Numbered from the stretch's first letter, positions 25,422-38,113 are shown. The stretch: DNA of 64,000 nt from Armillaria gallica (GCA_037576215.1 JBANDB010000019.1:1247501-1311500); one strand, 5' to 3'. Numbers and translations: made by a program. Notes: generated from the letters alone by a model not told the origin.

Positions 25422-25921
25422 GTCTTTCAGTATATATAATATTCATCAATTACACAATTTATGATGCACTTGTTTCACTTGTCTATGTATAGATCAGTCC
25501 ACCGGGACCTACAGGTTTCTCAGTTTCGATATTGGAATCACATGCTTAAATGCTATCTTACAAACCTGTACACAAAAAACTATCTAAATGTTTTACTTGA
25601 GGTATGTAGTAGTACAAAAGGAAACCATATACATAAGGAATGAGGACACTGATATACAGTTGTTTTCTCTGCCATCAGTATTTCCTGCTGCTGGTCTATC
25701 TATGGTCCAAATACATGGACTCATATGTTCCATGGCTTGCCAGTGGCCAGCCTTTCAAGTTAAATATGCACCGGCCTCTGTAGTGCTACTGTTGAGTTCA
25801 TGTCAGAGACAAAACCTCATGTATACAGGTGTAAGCTACTTATTTCATTACAGTTCAACCCATGTCCCATTTACAATCTACATAGATTTTCACAGGATTT
25901 CCTGAGAACGAAAGAATATGA
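25422..25921. other. No supported gene
   Basis: Short overlapping frames only. A plus-strand frame at 25588-25905 has no recognisable motif. Confidence 0.3.
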
Positions 25922-26239
25922 TCATTGGTTCTGATACCAGATCTGTGAATTCTTGTGTTTCCCTGCAACCACTGGCGTCAGACCATTCATCGTTGGCAAT
26001 GCAGATATAAGATCAATATACATTGATCTCCCATTGAAGTTGTAAGACATGAGGATGTGTACCAACGATTTTGTAAAGATGCCCCAGAATCCCTCCTCCC
26101 CCTGCATCTCCCTTATGACCTGATGCTCCTGACACACTGCCAAAACTACGTGAGAGGACATATCCAGGCTCCATTTCTCTGAACACACAGACTGGTAGCC
26201 AGGAAATTGTCTTGAATTCTCATCTGCGATGTTGAACAT
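25922..26239 (-). pseudogene. Caspase-domain C-terminal fragment
   Basis: Minus strand, 105 codons. It aligns by eye with the end of gene B: FPGYQSV with EKWSLDMSSHVVLAVCQEHQ, then GEEGFWGIFTKSLVHIL, YIDLISALP, TPVVAGKHKN and IWYQNQ before the stop. The part with the catalytic His and Cys is absent, because homology stops abruptly at about 26240 next to repetitive DNA. It is a truncated paralogue, probably cut by a repeat insertion or deletion. It makes a fourth caspase-related locus in the window. Confidence 0.75.
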
Positions 26240-26774
26240 ATGTTTTGGTGAACCACCTGATCAAGGGGGTACAGGGATGTCAGCCTGGCACACCAGGTAG
26301 GTAGGTAGGTTGGGCTGGCAGGCTCAAAAAAAAAGTTGACCCCTCCTGTTAGGGTCTAAAAACGAGTTTTTGAGAGATATTTTGAATGAATCATGATGCA
26401 ATATATATCACAATACATTCTACTTACTACTGAGGATATGATAGCTGGTGTTACAAACATCTTCACCAATGTTCTTTGGCATCAATGCTTACTGCACTGT
26501 GATGATGTCATATGCCTTATTAACAACTTATTGAACTAATTTGAAGTACGAGTCCGATAGGATGCCAATTGTACTCAATACATTGGAATATCCATTATGC
26601 AGGTACTTTTGCATGGAAAATAGGCTAAAAAGTGCGAAAATAAACCTATATTAGGTGAAATGACATCATATAGGTCACGTGGAGGTAGGTAGGTTCAGCG
26701 CTGATGCATGAAAATAATTAATCAACCCACTGTCTTTTTTTTTTTTTTTTTCTTTCATATTTGGACCCCCTTGA
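26240..26774. repeat. Non-coding repeat with poly(T)
   Basis: Starts near a (GTAG)n-like run, CCAGGTAGGTAGGTAGG, at about 26296. It includes an A-run and an AT-rich core and ends after a T17 tract at 26735-26751. GGTAGGTAGG words occur at both ends. The core phrase around 26610-26640 (ATAGGCTAAAAAGTGCG) is related in reverse to one inside the 18.6-19.0 kb element. Probably a MITE or related repeat; its ends are not defined. Confidence 0.35.
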
Positions 26775-26851
26775 ACAAGAGGGTACCCTGGGTATTGAAG
26801 TATTGAAGTATGTGTTCATCCTATACTTCAATACCCAGGGTACCCTCTTGT
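26775..26851. repeat. Perfect 29-bp inverted repeat (hairpin)
   Basis: The arms 26775-26803 (ACAAGAGGGTACCC...) and 26823-26851 are exact reverse complements over 29 bases, with a 19-base spacer. It lies just after the T17 tract. It could be a fold-back element end, a transposon terminal structure or a strong transcript hairpin. Confidence 0.8.
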
Positions 26852-28881
26852 TTCCCTTGTGAGTTTCCATTTGCACTTGCTTTTGTGTTCATATTCACAC
26901 ATTTGAATAAATTGCATTTGCATTCGATCAAATGCATTTGCGTTTCTGAGTGTGACATCATTTGCATGTGTGACATGATTGACTCTCTCTTCTCTTGGAT
27001 GCCTTTCCTGAGTCTGAAAGTGTACTACACCTGTGTATTGTGTGTTGTAAATCCAGTTTCAATGTGTAGAAACATTGATGATACTATAGTAGTGAGCTCA
27101 GCAATAGGTACAGCCACGATCACAAACTGATCGGGCATCTAAGAATCCATTTCGGAACTCATGCTCTACCACCACATCTGCATTGATTCTGTCTTGCACT
27201 GTGATATTTCTTCACTTATGATACTGTTTCTCCAATACACTCAGATTGCTTCAGTATCTAATAGTCCCAATGTTGAATTCTAGCGAAAAGGGTTTGAGCT
27301 TAAGTCTTGCAGAGGCAGAATCTCAACAATACTTGCAACTACGTTCCATCACATGATAGAGATTCCCAGGGCTTGAAATGATGATGAAGTGCAAGGTTTT
27401 GAAGGTAGCTATGACACCTCGTTCTGATTTTTGTAGTCTCTACTGTAAGCCATTCAATAATGGTTGTGCTTTGCTTGAACCATCTCTAATTTCTTTCACA
27501 GATACCCAAGCTCCTAATCCTTCAATAAATCGGTTTTACGACTATTTTGTGCATATTTTGAGACTATGCTGCTAGCACATGCTATTGATGTCATTCAATA
27601 TGCAATTTTCTGCCTTGTTTATTCAATATTCAAATTAGGCTCAAAATCAAGCTGCAGCAGGAGCCCTTGTCTTGATGTTTTACCACAAAAATTTCCATGG
27701 GTCTCTTCATGAGTCGTAATGATATTCTTTAATGGTCTCGTACTAATGTGTTTGCCAAAAAAAAATCAGGTGTATAATTGCCTTCTGGCTTCTAGTAACA
27801 ACTCCGAATCCAAGGACATCGACAGTGAAGTCCATGAGAGAACCAGATTACTGCTCCTGGCCCAACAGATGCAACTCTGACTGTGAGAAATCAACTTGGA
27901 GGAATGTGTCCTATCTATAATCTTGACAACACACCCAAGACCCACATTGCTGAGAAAGGGTATAAGACAGCGCCGGACTGTTTCCGAACTCCCGGAGGAA
28001 TCTGTTGAGTTAAGACCCACTGATTATAGTGAGGAATACCAGTCACCAGCTAAGTGCACCCATCATAAATTGAGGGATGGTGATTCTAACTCATAGATGA
28101 CAGACAGACATTCTATAGAAGATGTATCGTGTCAGTACACTGTCGCAGAGTAACTACAAGTACATGAGCCAACATTGAGTAATACCAGGGCAGAATAAGT
28201 GTACAGATAAGTAACACAAGACTGTGATGAGTAGAAACACTAGTGAAACCGGAGTTGAACTTGACTTGATCCAGTTTCAAATGCAAATGTGACAGGTGTG
28301 TCACATTTGTGTTCATTTGCATTTACTTGGTAATGCATGCATGGGATGTTTTACCATTCACGTTCTTACTTGAACACTTGCGATAAATGTCTGAACGCAT
28401 GCATAAATCAAGTTAATGCATGCGTTCTTGATTAAAATGTTTGCATTACTTTTATTGGTGCATGTGTTCATATGATTTTCCGAGTCCTATGAATATAGGA
28501 TATCTCGGTTATTACTGTACAATTATGTTCAGTATGAATGTCACATGTCTGGAGACCTCATTCGTATTCGTAAAATAGCCACCTGTCACACATCCAAAGA
28601 CCTCATTCGGATAGGTTTGGGAGTCACAAGTCCCAAAAAGTACTATATTTAGGTGAAAAGTATGAGAATTCTGCATTTTTGCCCTATTATACTCCTTTTG
28701 TCTCATTACATGCTTAATATATGCAAATTTTTGGTTGCAATTGGGTAGAAACTCTATTTGGATAAGAAAATCATTCGAACTTTTCACAAATGTCACAGTC
28801 CCAAAGCCTGCATTTGTTCATTTGATAAGGTCCAGGGGTGTCACAGGTCACAGGCCATTCACTATGATCGTAATTATACAG
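26852..28881. other. Intergenic, rich in ATTTGCATTTG words
   Basis: No gene is supported. CATTTGCATTT and AAATGCAAATG motifs cluster at 26860-26970 and 28270-28480. An exact 11-bp inverted repeat, CAAATGTGACA with a GGTG spacer, occupies 28284-28309. These may be the two diverged ends of an old inserted element. Confidence 0.3.
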
Positions 28882-29690
28882 TATGCAGATGTGAAAGACC
28901 CATGGGAAAATCTATTTGTGCCATCATTTCATTTCGGTCATTGCCAGCCCTCTCCTCTGAGCTATCATGGGAACATTTTCTATTTGTGCCTGTCCTTTCC
29001 CACTTTCTGTTCCGATTGATTCTGCTTGTCCTACTCTGCTCTCACCATTGCACTCCTTTGCATCTGTTGTCCATCTTGTAGATCTAGTTACAAGGGCGAG
29101 GTTTCTGATGTATTGAATGTGGATGCAAAGGTATGTTTGAGCTTCGTTCTCTTCTTTGGGGCATGCTAACAAGGGACGAATTTATATCAGGATTTTGCTT
29201 CTTATTAGTGCAACAATAAAAATATGGAATATCGCTGTGGCCTTAGGCAGGATCAGGTACATCAACGATGGGCAAGGGGTTTAGCAGAGCGATAAAGGTA
29301 TCTGTGATAGACTGTGCAGTGCAAAAGTAGCCATACAATCCCCGTAAGTGTTGATTATCTTATTTCTCATTCATTTTGCTGACTTTGCTTGCTACAAAGA
29401 GGCGTAGGCTACATATTTCTTGTGTAGTCGGTCTGTGTCCTTCCCTTTAAATTTGATTCCAATACTAACTACTGACTATAGCTGCATAAACGAATGATAT
29501 ATGCCTGGTAAGTGTTTGTGTTTACTGACATGAAGGGGGAGCTCACAACGAAATAGATGTTTTGACTTTGTGCCAAATTGCTCAAGTAAGGTCACCAGTA
29601 TTTAAGAGGTACATATTGTCTGTCGCTGCCAAGCTGAGAGCAGAGACGGCTCTGCATCAACTCGAGAGAGGAGGTAAGGTTAATTTACTT
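28882..29690. repeat. Dispersed repeat, copy 1 (about 0.8 kb)
   Basis: Nearly co-linear with 40485-41280, from TATGCAGATGTGAAAGACCC through CTCGAGAGAGGAGGTAA. The copies differ mainly by transitions and small indels. No protein motif was recognised. It is a dispersed or duplicated unit whose true ends are uncertain. Confidence 0.8.
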
Positions 29691-30787
29691 GTTGCGGTCA
29701 ATGCCGATCAGAGTGAGTGAGATACCACTTGTGCCATCGCTGACCTACCCAGGTTCATTATCAATGATTACCAAGTTGATGAATACATATCATACCATCG
29801 AGGTGTAGGGACATACAGTAATGAATTCTCAAGATTCAAAAAGTGAAGAGAACTTGAAGGTGAAGAGCACTTGCATCCTTATGTTTGCCTATATTTCTAT
29901 GTTCACTTCAATATGAAAGTAACTAAACTGATGTGGTGTGAAGTGGGCTACAAGTCTAGAAGAACCTGACCTTTGCCTTCTTCGTCTTTCACAAAAGTCA
30001 GAGGAGTAGTTGGGGTGTACTACATTTGTTGACAATGTTGAAGAGACTCTCTGAGTAGGACAGGTTGACATAACAATACTAAGTACATCTTTGGCAAGCA
30101 CAGCACAATGGGGGCTAACTATGAAATATGCAGGCTTATGAATTCCCTGCAGAAATAAGCAAAACATGTAAGTGGATCCTGTCAGTAATATTGACGGCGA
30201 CTAACTGTAGGTGTCAGGAGAAGCTCGAAGCCTCTCACAATACAGCAGGCCCACATGCGGTGCACTCTCAAAGTCGTAGTCAGATATGGCATGTACTGGA
30301 GCCTCAGCCCCACCTTCCAACAGAATTGGAGCTAGTAACTTAGACTTCATTGCTTCTACTTTGTGCACCTATCAAAGCGGAACTGTGCTATAATTTTAGT
30401 CCATTTAAGAGGGACTAGTCAACTCAGCTAAGCTTGCATCTTAAAAGCCCAAAATGTAGGTATCTTGGGTCTAACTTGAGGAGCCCCAGTTATTTCTTTG
30501 CATGGCCACATTCTTCATTGTACTTGCATCACTCCTGGTAGCCTCGTTTTTGTTAGAATCGTGGGGCTGAACTCAAACGAAGTGAGTAGCAAAATGGGTT
30601 ACATCTGTGGCAAACATGACATGGGGACTAACTACGAAATATCCTAGCTTATATACTATGAAATCCCCTCGGAAATAAGCCAACATGTAAGTAGATCCGT
30701 ACAAGAACTGAACAGCGACTAACTATCTGCCATGATAAGCTCGAATACCTCACAATTGCTTCATCCATGGTTCAAAAGACCATCAGT
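29691..30787. repeat. Spacer with a diverged direct duplication
   Basis: Segments about 30090-30240 and 30603-30760 share ordered phrases (GGGGCTAACTATGAAATAT / GGGGACTAACTACGAAATAT, then GAAATAAGC, ACATGTAAGT and GCGACTAACT). They form a diverged direct repeat about 510 bp apart. The sequence lies just upstream of the P450 relic. No coding frame is convincing. Confidence 0.45.
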
Positions 30788-33700
30788 TAAGCACGTCAAG
30801 GGACCACCGTCGCCATCTTTCTGGCTATGTAAGTGATCTGTGACACATCTGTAGATCACTGAGTACAAAACACACTGTACTACCAGGCCACCAATGTGTC
30901 CTTCGCGATCAGGAGAGCGCAGGCAATCTCGAATCGAAATGGCGCAAGGAGTATGGCACCCTTTATCGTATCAGGGACTGTTTGGGTGTAAGCAAGTTCT
31001 ATTACACCTCTGCCCTGGTCACAACTGAAGCAATGATTTGTAGCAAGGTGTCCTGGTAGTTTGCAACCCCAAGGCTCTTGCACACGTTTCCACCCCTCGC
31101 ATTCTTACCCTAAATCGAAGGATGCCATCCTCATACTGGGTCTCATCACTAGCAAGGGTCTTGGCATCGTTTCCGGTGAGTTTTAGTCTTTACTTCAGCC
31201 TGGGTTGCACAAAAAACTGTAATTTGTGTGTTCAGGTGAAATCCATCACCACTAACGCAAGATTCTGAACCCAGCATTCTCTCCTGCACAGCTTTGGATT
31301 TCCCAGGTCATATTTCAGCAGTGCTGTGACAAGGTAGGTTCATCTGTGCATCAAACAAATGTGGTCATCCGAGCAAGCCCATAATGATTGTAACTTGTGA
31401 ATAGTATCAAAGGATCTCTGGCTGGTGGGACTGATGCCACCATGAATATTCGTGATTGGATGGGCAAGGTGACTCTAGATATTATTGGACTAGGCAAGTG
31501 TGTCCACAACTTTTCTCCACAGCTAACCCGCCTAACCTCCACAAGCCACTTTCCAGTATGATTTTAATACGCTCAATGGTCAGAGAACGGAACTAGGGCA
31601 AGCAATGAGGCATCTTTTGTAAGAAGAATGTTTTCTTCATTTTGATGATCCTCTGACCTCATAATGAATACCCAATTATAGCACTGCCTCACAAACCAAT
31701 ACAACAGCACTTGAGCTTATTCTTATTGCTCTAATACAAATGCTTCCAAATTCGATGCTAGGAATCCTACAGTTGTTCTCGACCCGAGAGATTCATCAAC
31801 TCGTTAGCGTCAGAAACATGGCTAAGCAAAATGCTCGAGAAATCATGGCTAGCCACAATGACATGCAGACCCCAGACAGCCAGTTCCAGGATAGGATTTC
31901 CTCCAGTTTCCTGGGTCCCGATCTGATATCCACTCCAGAGTACCTATGCATTCAAGTCCATACATCTATTAGATATGACAATATAGCTCGTCAGACTGAT
32001 GCAAGACTCAACCACACTCAAGTGGGATGCAATCAAATACATAACCATCATATATATCAGAATGACTCACCAATGGTGACAATAGACCCAGCATTTGTGA
32101 GCTTCAACGGTCTCGACTCTCACTCAAGCGCTCAGAACTCAAGTTTTCTCTCTAGATCAAGAGACTTCCAAGCATGCACTCAAGTCTGACACTACAGTGC
32201 CGACTTGAGCTTGCACTTGAATTTCCACACTGGAGCAACATTCGCACAGATTGAGTCTCCTTACACTTTCGCACTTGAGTGACACTCAAGCGAGCTTAGC
32301 TTGAGTAGTTTGAATGTATGATACTGTAGCTAAATGTACATCAAGATTTTCCAATTCAACAATCACCCATTTGTTGACCTAACTCCCTTCAGCTTTGAAC
32401 ATTAAAGAAACAACGATGACAGTCACCAAAATGCCTTGGACATCCACTTATTCTTCCGCTGCCCACAGTTCTCCCATCATTTCCCCAGTGACGTTGCACA
32501 GCAGCAGACCATTGCTCTCCTTTTCTGACCATCTTGCGTCGCCATTGTAGGAATCGCTCTCAATGCCATCATTCTTGTCAGCGTCACAGGACTTGTGTAC
32601 GTCTTTGTCGCTGTCATCATCATCGTGGCATTTGTAGAACATGGTGGTGATGGTGGTGGTAGTGGAACAAGAGAGAATTCATCACATGATCATCGACTAC
32701 ATTGTTATGTATTGTCCTGAGTTCTGTCGTCGGGTGAGGCGCCTCCAAGTGCCACAGCTGAATTGAAACAATGCCACTCAGAGATGTCCAAGTCAAGTGC
32801 CACCCTACAGTCTGCTGCTCCAAATATGAATGATTTCTTATTCACGACAGAATATGTCAAGTGAGTTCAGATATACAGCTTAATATAGAGTGGGATCAGC
32901 AATTTGCCAACGTCAATTCGATGCCACTTGGAATCCAAATTGAACTTCAGCATAAAGCTATTATAGACATCCTTTGTAGCCATGCCTACACACCTCCAGA
33001 CACCATGTTTGTGGTTTGGTTGCATGAACTGAGTAGTGCTCAATGACGAGGTGACTCCATTCTGACTGGTTAATTGCTACGATGCACATGTCTATTGTTC
33101 AGGAGGTACCAGGGCATTTTGGGTGGCACAGATTGGATGTACCCGATGGTCAAAACCCTGTGGGTATATCATGACAAAATGATCGACCGACCTCTCTATT
33201 ACAACTGTCACACCTGAGGAGAGTGGCACAGCCTCATCGATGATGGTGACAATTCAGCTGTTTGTGTTCTATGACCCACACACATCACAACAGATGTTAT
33301 CACCCAGAAGAGATGCAGCACCATCGATGTCACTCTTCTCTTGTTTTATGGCTTGCAAATTTAAGCTTAGAGATGTTTAGTATCACAATGATATGGCGAG
33401 TATTGATGATGACGGCGTTAAAAGGTCTATATAGGGAGCTTCTAGACATTTGGAAGGAGTGAGGATGAGAGTACAAGGTGAGCCATCCAATTACAGCTCA
33501 CCACATTCAACTCGGCCTCAGAGGACCAAAGGCACATTGAAACAATCAAAGGGGGCGGGCACAATGACAAGTGATGTAGAGGAGCGGCGTGATTGAGACA
33601 CCACTGACGATGCTTAAGTCTGCTCAAGTTTGCGCTGCAGTGTTGATCAACTTAAGCGTCGACCTGAGTCCCTGAACCGGACTACTGAAGTGAGAGTCGA

Positions 33701-35001
33701 AGCATGGTTGAGTGTAGGTTAAAGTGAAGTGTTAGCTGAAGGAAGCTTAAGTGTTCGAATGGTTAGCCCACTCAAGTGGAAACTTACTCCAAGGTCGCAC
33801 CACTTGAGCTTGAGAAAGGTGTGTCACTTGAGTGTAATCACCTCGCCATCATCTCACCTATGAAGAGCTGAACTCAAGTGAATAGGAGTTCTGAAGTGTA
33901 TCTCTGGTTGAGATCCAGGAAACTGGAGAATAGGTGATCCTAGTTTATAGACAGTGATGGAGATATCATTAGTGTCCTTGGCAAATTCTCTCTTTTCATC
34001 TATTCAATACGCATAAGACCATGGCTTCATTTTAGAGAGCACGTGCTTAGCAGGAAAATTGCAGGACGATGAAATTGAGGCACAACTAATGTTCATGACA
34101 TCTTTCTAAGTACTTGCTCTTCAAGATGTGATTTTTCGTCTCGTTCTAGGACATTCGTCATTGCTGGGCACGAGACATCAAGCACTAGTCTGTCCTGGTT
34201 GTTATATGAACTTGCTGTGCATCCTGAGCATCAGTGCATAATCCATACAGAGCTCAAGGGATCAAACGATTATGACTCCATGCCATTCTTGAACGTGACT
34301 ATCAAGGTGAGTACAGCTAATTCCATTGGATGTTCATACTCACCTCTAGTGACAAGAGGGAAGACACTTGCAGTACCCAAGGGGTAGACACTTGTTTGTT
34401 CTGTACAACCAGCATGACATTTCCATGTCACTTCAACATCAACTTGATGCAAGCTTTTTCTAGCTTTCCATCACTCTGGGGAGATGATGCAGAAGAGTGG
34501 AACCCAGCTCGATTTTTGAACAAGGCTCTGCCAGTATCTCTGGGTGTGTATGCTAATCTGTGAGTGTGATCATCTTGGCTTTGCACATGCTTTCAAGGCT
34601 TATTTGGCAAACGCTAGGATGTCATTTAGTAAGTCATACTTCAAGCCCTTTTCTCTTTTACTTACATGACTCTCAGGTGCCGGATCTCGTTCATGCATCA
34701 GGTAATTAATTGTGATGATTCATTTTATTCTGTGGCTGATCCTCATGCAGTCTCGTAGGTGGCGATTTGCATATGTGTCTCCCTCTTGTCAGTCTCGGTT
34801 TATTCAAACTGGTCAATGAAATGCAGGATCATGGAAATGCAAACAATCCTGGCCAACCTGATCCTACACTTCGAATTCAGTTTACCCGAGGGAGGTGTTG
34901 AGATTCTGCGGTTCTCCAGCTCACTGAGTGTTGTACCTATTGTGAAGGGTAAAGCACATTTAGGCTCTCAATTACCCTTAAAGGTGAAAGTGTTACAGTA
35001 A
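30788..35001 (+). pseudogene. Cytochrome P450 relic, split by an insertion
   Basis: Plus strand, many short exons. Pieces in order: HVKGPPSPSF (proline-rich hinge), ESKWRKEYGTLYRIR, SKDAILILGLITSKGLGI, RKILNPAFSPAQL, GKVTLDIIGL, YDFNTLNGQR, TASQTNTTALELIL, VRNMAKQNAREIM. Then a 2-kb insertion. Then GDIISVL, DDEIEAQL, TFVIAGHETSSTSLSWLLYE (I-helix oxygen-binding region), DDAEEWNPARFL, SGAGSRSCIRWRFA with the haem-ligand Cys, and MEMQTILANLILHFEF. P450s are membrane-bound haem mono-oxygenases. Breaks seen: a frame change before PKSKD, a TAA at 31238-31240 in HHH-stop-RK, and the insertion. The Gly after the haem Cys region is replaced (CIR). This is a dead gene with well-preserved family signatures. 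Confidence 0.8.
31901..33928. mobile_element. 2.0-kb insertion with inverted ends inside the P450
   Basis: CTCCAGTTTCCTGG at 31901-31914 is repeated in exact inverse at 33915-33928, with weaker matching beyond. P450 text resumes on both sides. Both subterminal regions (about 32010-32310 and 33600-33890) are crowded with CACTTGAG/CTCAAGTG words in both orientations. No transposase was seen inside. It is probably a non-autonomous DNA transposon. Exact ends and target duplication are not established, partly because the terminal word is itself nearly palindromic. Confidence 0.5.
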
Positions 35002-36283
35002 TGAATGATCATGCTGACTTCAGTGTAATACCAATACACTGCTTGGATAATCCGAAGTCGTTTACAGAAGTCCGCAATGCCCATTCGTTCTGGAATAGTA
35101 GTACCTCAAGTTTCATCATCATTATCATGGAATTCATGTTTACATTCATGGGGCCACTGGCATCTCTTGCTTCTGGATGTAGACCGGAATGAGATAACTA
35201 AACAGGAAGCAGCGCCGGTGTAGATCCAATTTGTGAGTTATGTGCGATTCTGCTGGTTGATCGCTTTAATAGTCAACTATATAGACTATTCATATGATAG
35301 TTGCATGACCGAGTTCACCACTAGTCAGTCAACGTGGATGAGAATGTAAGTGCAGACATATCAAGGAATTGCGATTTGAGTTGGACCATGACTACTAGTA
35401 GAGTGTTCACAAAGTGTTCATTCAACATTTTACCACAGTGTGATGTATGCTACAATAAATGGAGCAATAGCAGCTACATTGGCTCCATTTGTAGCGAAGG
35501 CATTAGGGATATTGAGCGGAAGAATCATGGCACTGATACTCAGGCTAGTATGCCATGATGAGAAGGTGAACACTGAGGCTTGAAGAGCCACGTGTCATTG
35601 ATCCCAGCATTCACAGCACCGGGCAACAATGATGCAACACTTTGAAATTCGTGCGACAAAGATCCTTGCATCTATGATGAAGTTGGGACTAACGTGCTGT
35701 CCTCGGACCTTCAGCTTCAGCTCCCAGTGATGGCTTATCCTATTTAATGTTTTGCTAATGGTTCAAACTGTATTGATTCATACACCCGGAAAGTTTTACC
35801 GGGGTTCTATAATCATGCACATCAAAACACCGTGCGTGATGCAGCGGGGCCAAGCTGGTGCAAGTTCGGATCCTGGACTTGTCTGTAGCCCTGGGAGTAT
35901 ATGGTATGTGTGACTTCTTATGGTTTGGTTCTTTGCCGATACTGTCAAGCTCTGGTTCCTTCTTACTTTGCAATGGAAGCAAATGGGACCTTGATAAGCA
36001 CTCAGTGCTCAGTGCTCATATAGCATACACCTTTGTGTCAGCCATACTTTCTGGGGAATCAGGAATCGGGATTGTAATTTTGCCTGACAGCTTTAGTTGA
36101 TACATTCTCCTGAACCAAGGCTCCTGATTCTCATATCCAGTTCCGAGCTGCTCTCACCACTCTGCACGTCATCCAAACTCATCCAAGCCCATCTCTATAT
36201 GTTTCTCGAACCTCCACATTTCCAGTATAAATACAAGGCAGATCTTCATATTGCCCTATCACCCCAGTGTCCATCTACACATG
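35002..36283. other. No supported gene
   Basis: Only short frames. CTAGT-containing sequence at 35320 was checked and does not match the Helitron terminus family convincingly. Confidence 0.35.
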
Positions 36284-36684
36284 CAATGGCAAAGCTTACC
36301 TTCAAATTTGCCACTCTCACTGTCCTGGCACCTTTACCTCAGCAATCAACATCATGCTTTGCGATGAAGCTTAATTCAATTCCTGCACTTGGAATTACAA
36401 CATCCCTACAGGTGAGTGCCTTAACACTGGTGCTAGTGCTGGTTGGAATGGGTTCCACAACAATGCTGTGAGCTTGTAAGTGTCCTTTTCGCTTGATGCT
36501 CCATTACATCCTCAATGTTGTTTACAGATCCCAGCAGATAAACTCTGGATCCTGCGGCAAATGCTATTATTTTACCAATGAAGATTGTCATGGCCAAATT
36601 TTCAACAACAGAGACTATGAGCAGAACTGGCTGGCTGGAAACAATGACAAACTCTCATCGATCTTCTGTTCTCAGGGCGCCTAA
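36284..36684 (+). pseudogene. Small secreted cysteine-rich protein, one frameshift
   Basis: ATG at 36284 begins a signal-peptide-like start (MAKLTFKFATLTVLA...CFA). A frame change near 36380 then leads to NSCTWNYNIPTGECLNTGAS and WNGFHNNAVS. An intron (GTAAGTGTCC...TTTACAG, about 36476-36528) joins in frame to SQQINSGSCGKCYYFTNEDC, NWLAGNNDKLSSIFCS and TAA at 36684. Six or more Cys in about 100 residues suggest an extracellular, disulphide-bonded protein. I cannot name a family. The frame change at the signal-peptide junction may be mutation or an unseen splice. Confidence 0.5.
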
Positions 36685-37021
36685 TCACAAAGGTCAGTGT
36701 CAAGTCTATTCCAGCCATCTCTCAGAAGTTGAAGATTGATCATAGGATGCTGCGAATTCATTGGGTCAACCGTCTAGCATCTACGATAGGATAATAGATG
36801 AATGTAGGATCTTTATGCAATCATATTCTTAATTAGGTGACTTGACGAAGTAAGGATTTGACTCAGAGATAAGACGTATGGTACTGTGGATTTTGCGGAC
36901 CTGAATGTGAGCAGGATATTGTCGTCGACTCCAGGGCAAGCCACTAGCACGATATATTAGCCTTAAATTTCTCCTCTGTAGTGCATATGGACATATTGCA
37001 TTTGAATTATCAAACATTCAT
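36685..37021. other. Short intergenic spacer
   Basis: Between the convergent ends of the secreted-protein gene and the minus-strand dehydrogenase. No frame or repeat is supported. Confidence 0.4.
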
Positions 37022-38113
37022 TCAAGGGTTCACCATCAATATTCCACCCTCAATGCTCAAGAACGCTCCATTCGTATAATCCGATACTGCCAAAAACATG
37101 GCCACTGTCCCAATTTCTGCCTCATTACAACCTCAATTAATAATCAATCTCATTCAGACACCAAAACGTAACTCATGTTCCATGTCACCTCATGGGTATG
37201 GGTGCCGCAAACCTAGATATCTTCATCTTCATCGCCTCCAAAACCTGAGAACTGACCATTTGCGATGCAAAGAAGCCAGGCTGGAGGGCATTCACCCAGA
37301 TCAGGATACCCCTCTCAGCAAAACTCATCCCGAGCACAAGTGTAAACTTGTCCAAGGCTGCCTTTGTCATGCTGTATGCCATCTGATTGAGTCAAGTTAG
37401 CTCAATCCTAGAGGGAGCAGCTGAGGATGGTACGTACACATGTTCCGGGTGCTTGGGTGTTGTATATTGCTGAAACACTGCTGATGTTGATGATGTTTGA
37501 AGTGCCTTGGGGACGGGAATGCGCTCCTTTGACGTTGGAATGCACAGACAATGAAGAATGGGGCGATCATGTTGAGTGCAAAGATGTCAGCCCAGTTCTG
37601 TACCGTCTCAGGTTCAAGAGGATCTGATGCCGCGGCCTGTTTTGTGAAGAAGTCTGGGTCATGAAGGGATCTGGCAAAGCCAGCACTATGAAAAGGTTGG
37701 CACGCAATGAAGGAGAGTTGAATTAGGAACAAACGAACTTGTTAACGAGGATATCGAGCTTGCCGTCAATATTCTCAATGTGCTTGGCACTGGCCTTGAT
37801 GGCTTCCTCGTCGGTCATGTCCATTTGGAGTCTGTGCATGCATAAGCAACGGATATGCAGGAGGAAGGACAATTACAGATGGAATAATAGACCCAGGGAC
37901 ACCTGTGACTGACACAGCAGCTTTCTCCAGGACATCCAACCTTTGACCAGTGGTGTATACTTTTGCCCCATTTGCAGCAAAGGTTTTAGCAATGTAAAAT
38001 CCTCTGTCAACAAGTCAACTATAAGTCGCAAATGAGAGTTGGGAAACATACATTCCCGTCCCTCCACCTGTAACCCAAGTTACTCGCCTAGATAACGACA
38101 TTACTGTAGCCAT
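37022..38113 (-). pseudogene. Short-chain dehydrogenase/reductase, nearly complete
   Basis: Minus strand, ATG at 38111-38113. Exon 38052-38113 encodes RRVTWVTGGGTGI across a 48-nt intron (GTATGT...GACAG). Then GFYIAKTFAANGAKVYTTGQ, MTDEEAIKASAKHIENIDG and KLDILVN. A 53-nt intron (37686-37738) restores NNAGFARSLHDPDFF. Next come LNMIAPFFIVC, a frame change near 37540-37560, IINISSVSAIYNT, a 55-nt intron (37383-37437), and YSMTKAALDKF with the catalytic Tyr and Lys, then VNALQPGF. The end TNGAFLSIEGGILMVNP finishes at TGA 37022. The cofactor motif TGGGTGIG, NNAG, Ser and YxxxK are all present. One or two unresolved junctions make it either a recent pseudogene or a gene with a sequence error. 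Confidence 0.75.

Noticed and set aside
28735..29081. Plus-strand ORFs of 94 and 107 codons in the dispersed repeat
   Set aside because: The frames are not conserved in the second copy at 40.5 kb, and the minus-strand shadows are equally long.
35310..35325. Another Helitron 3' end at CACTAGT
   Set aside because: Only the last few bases match; the ACATAGGACTC block and hairpin are missing.
35840..35890. tRNA-like T-arm phrase AAGTTCGGATCC
   Set aside because: No acceptor, D-arm or anticodon stem can be formed around it.
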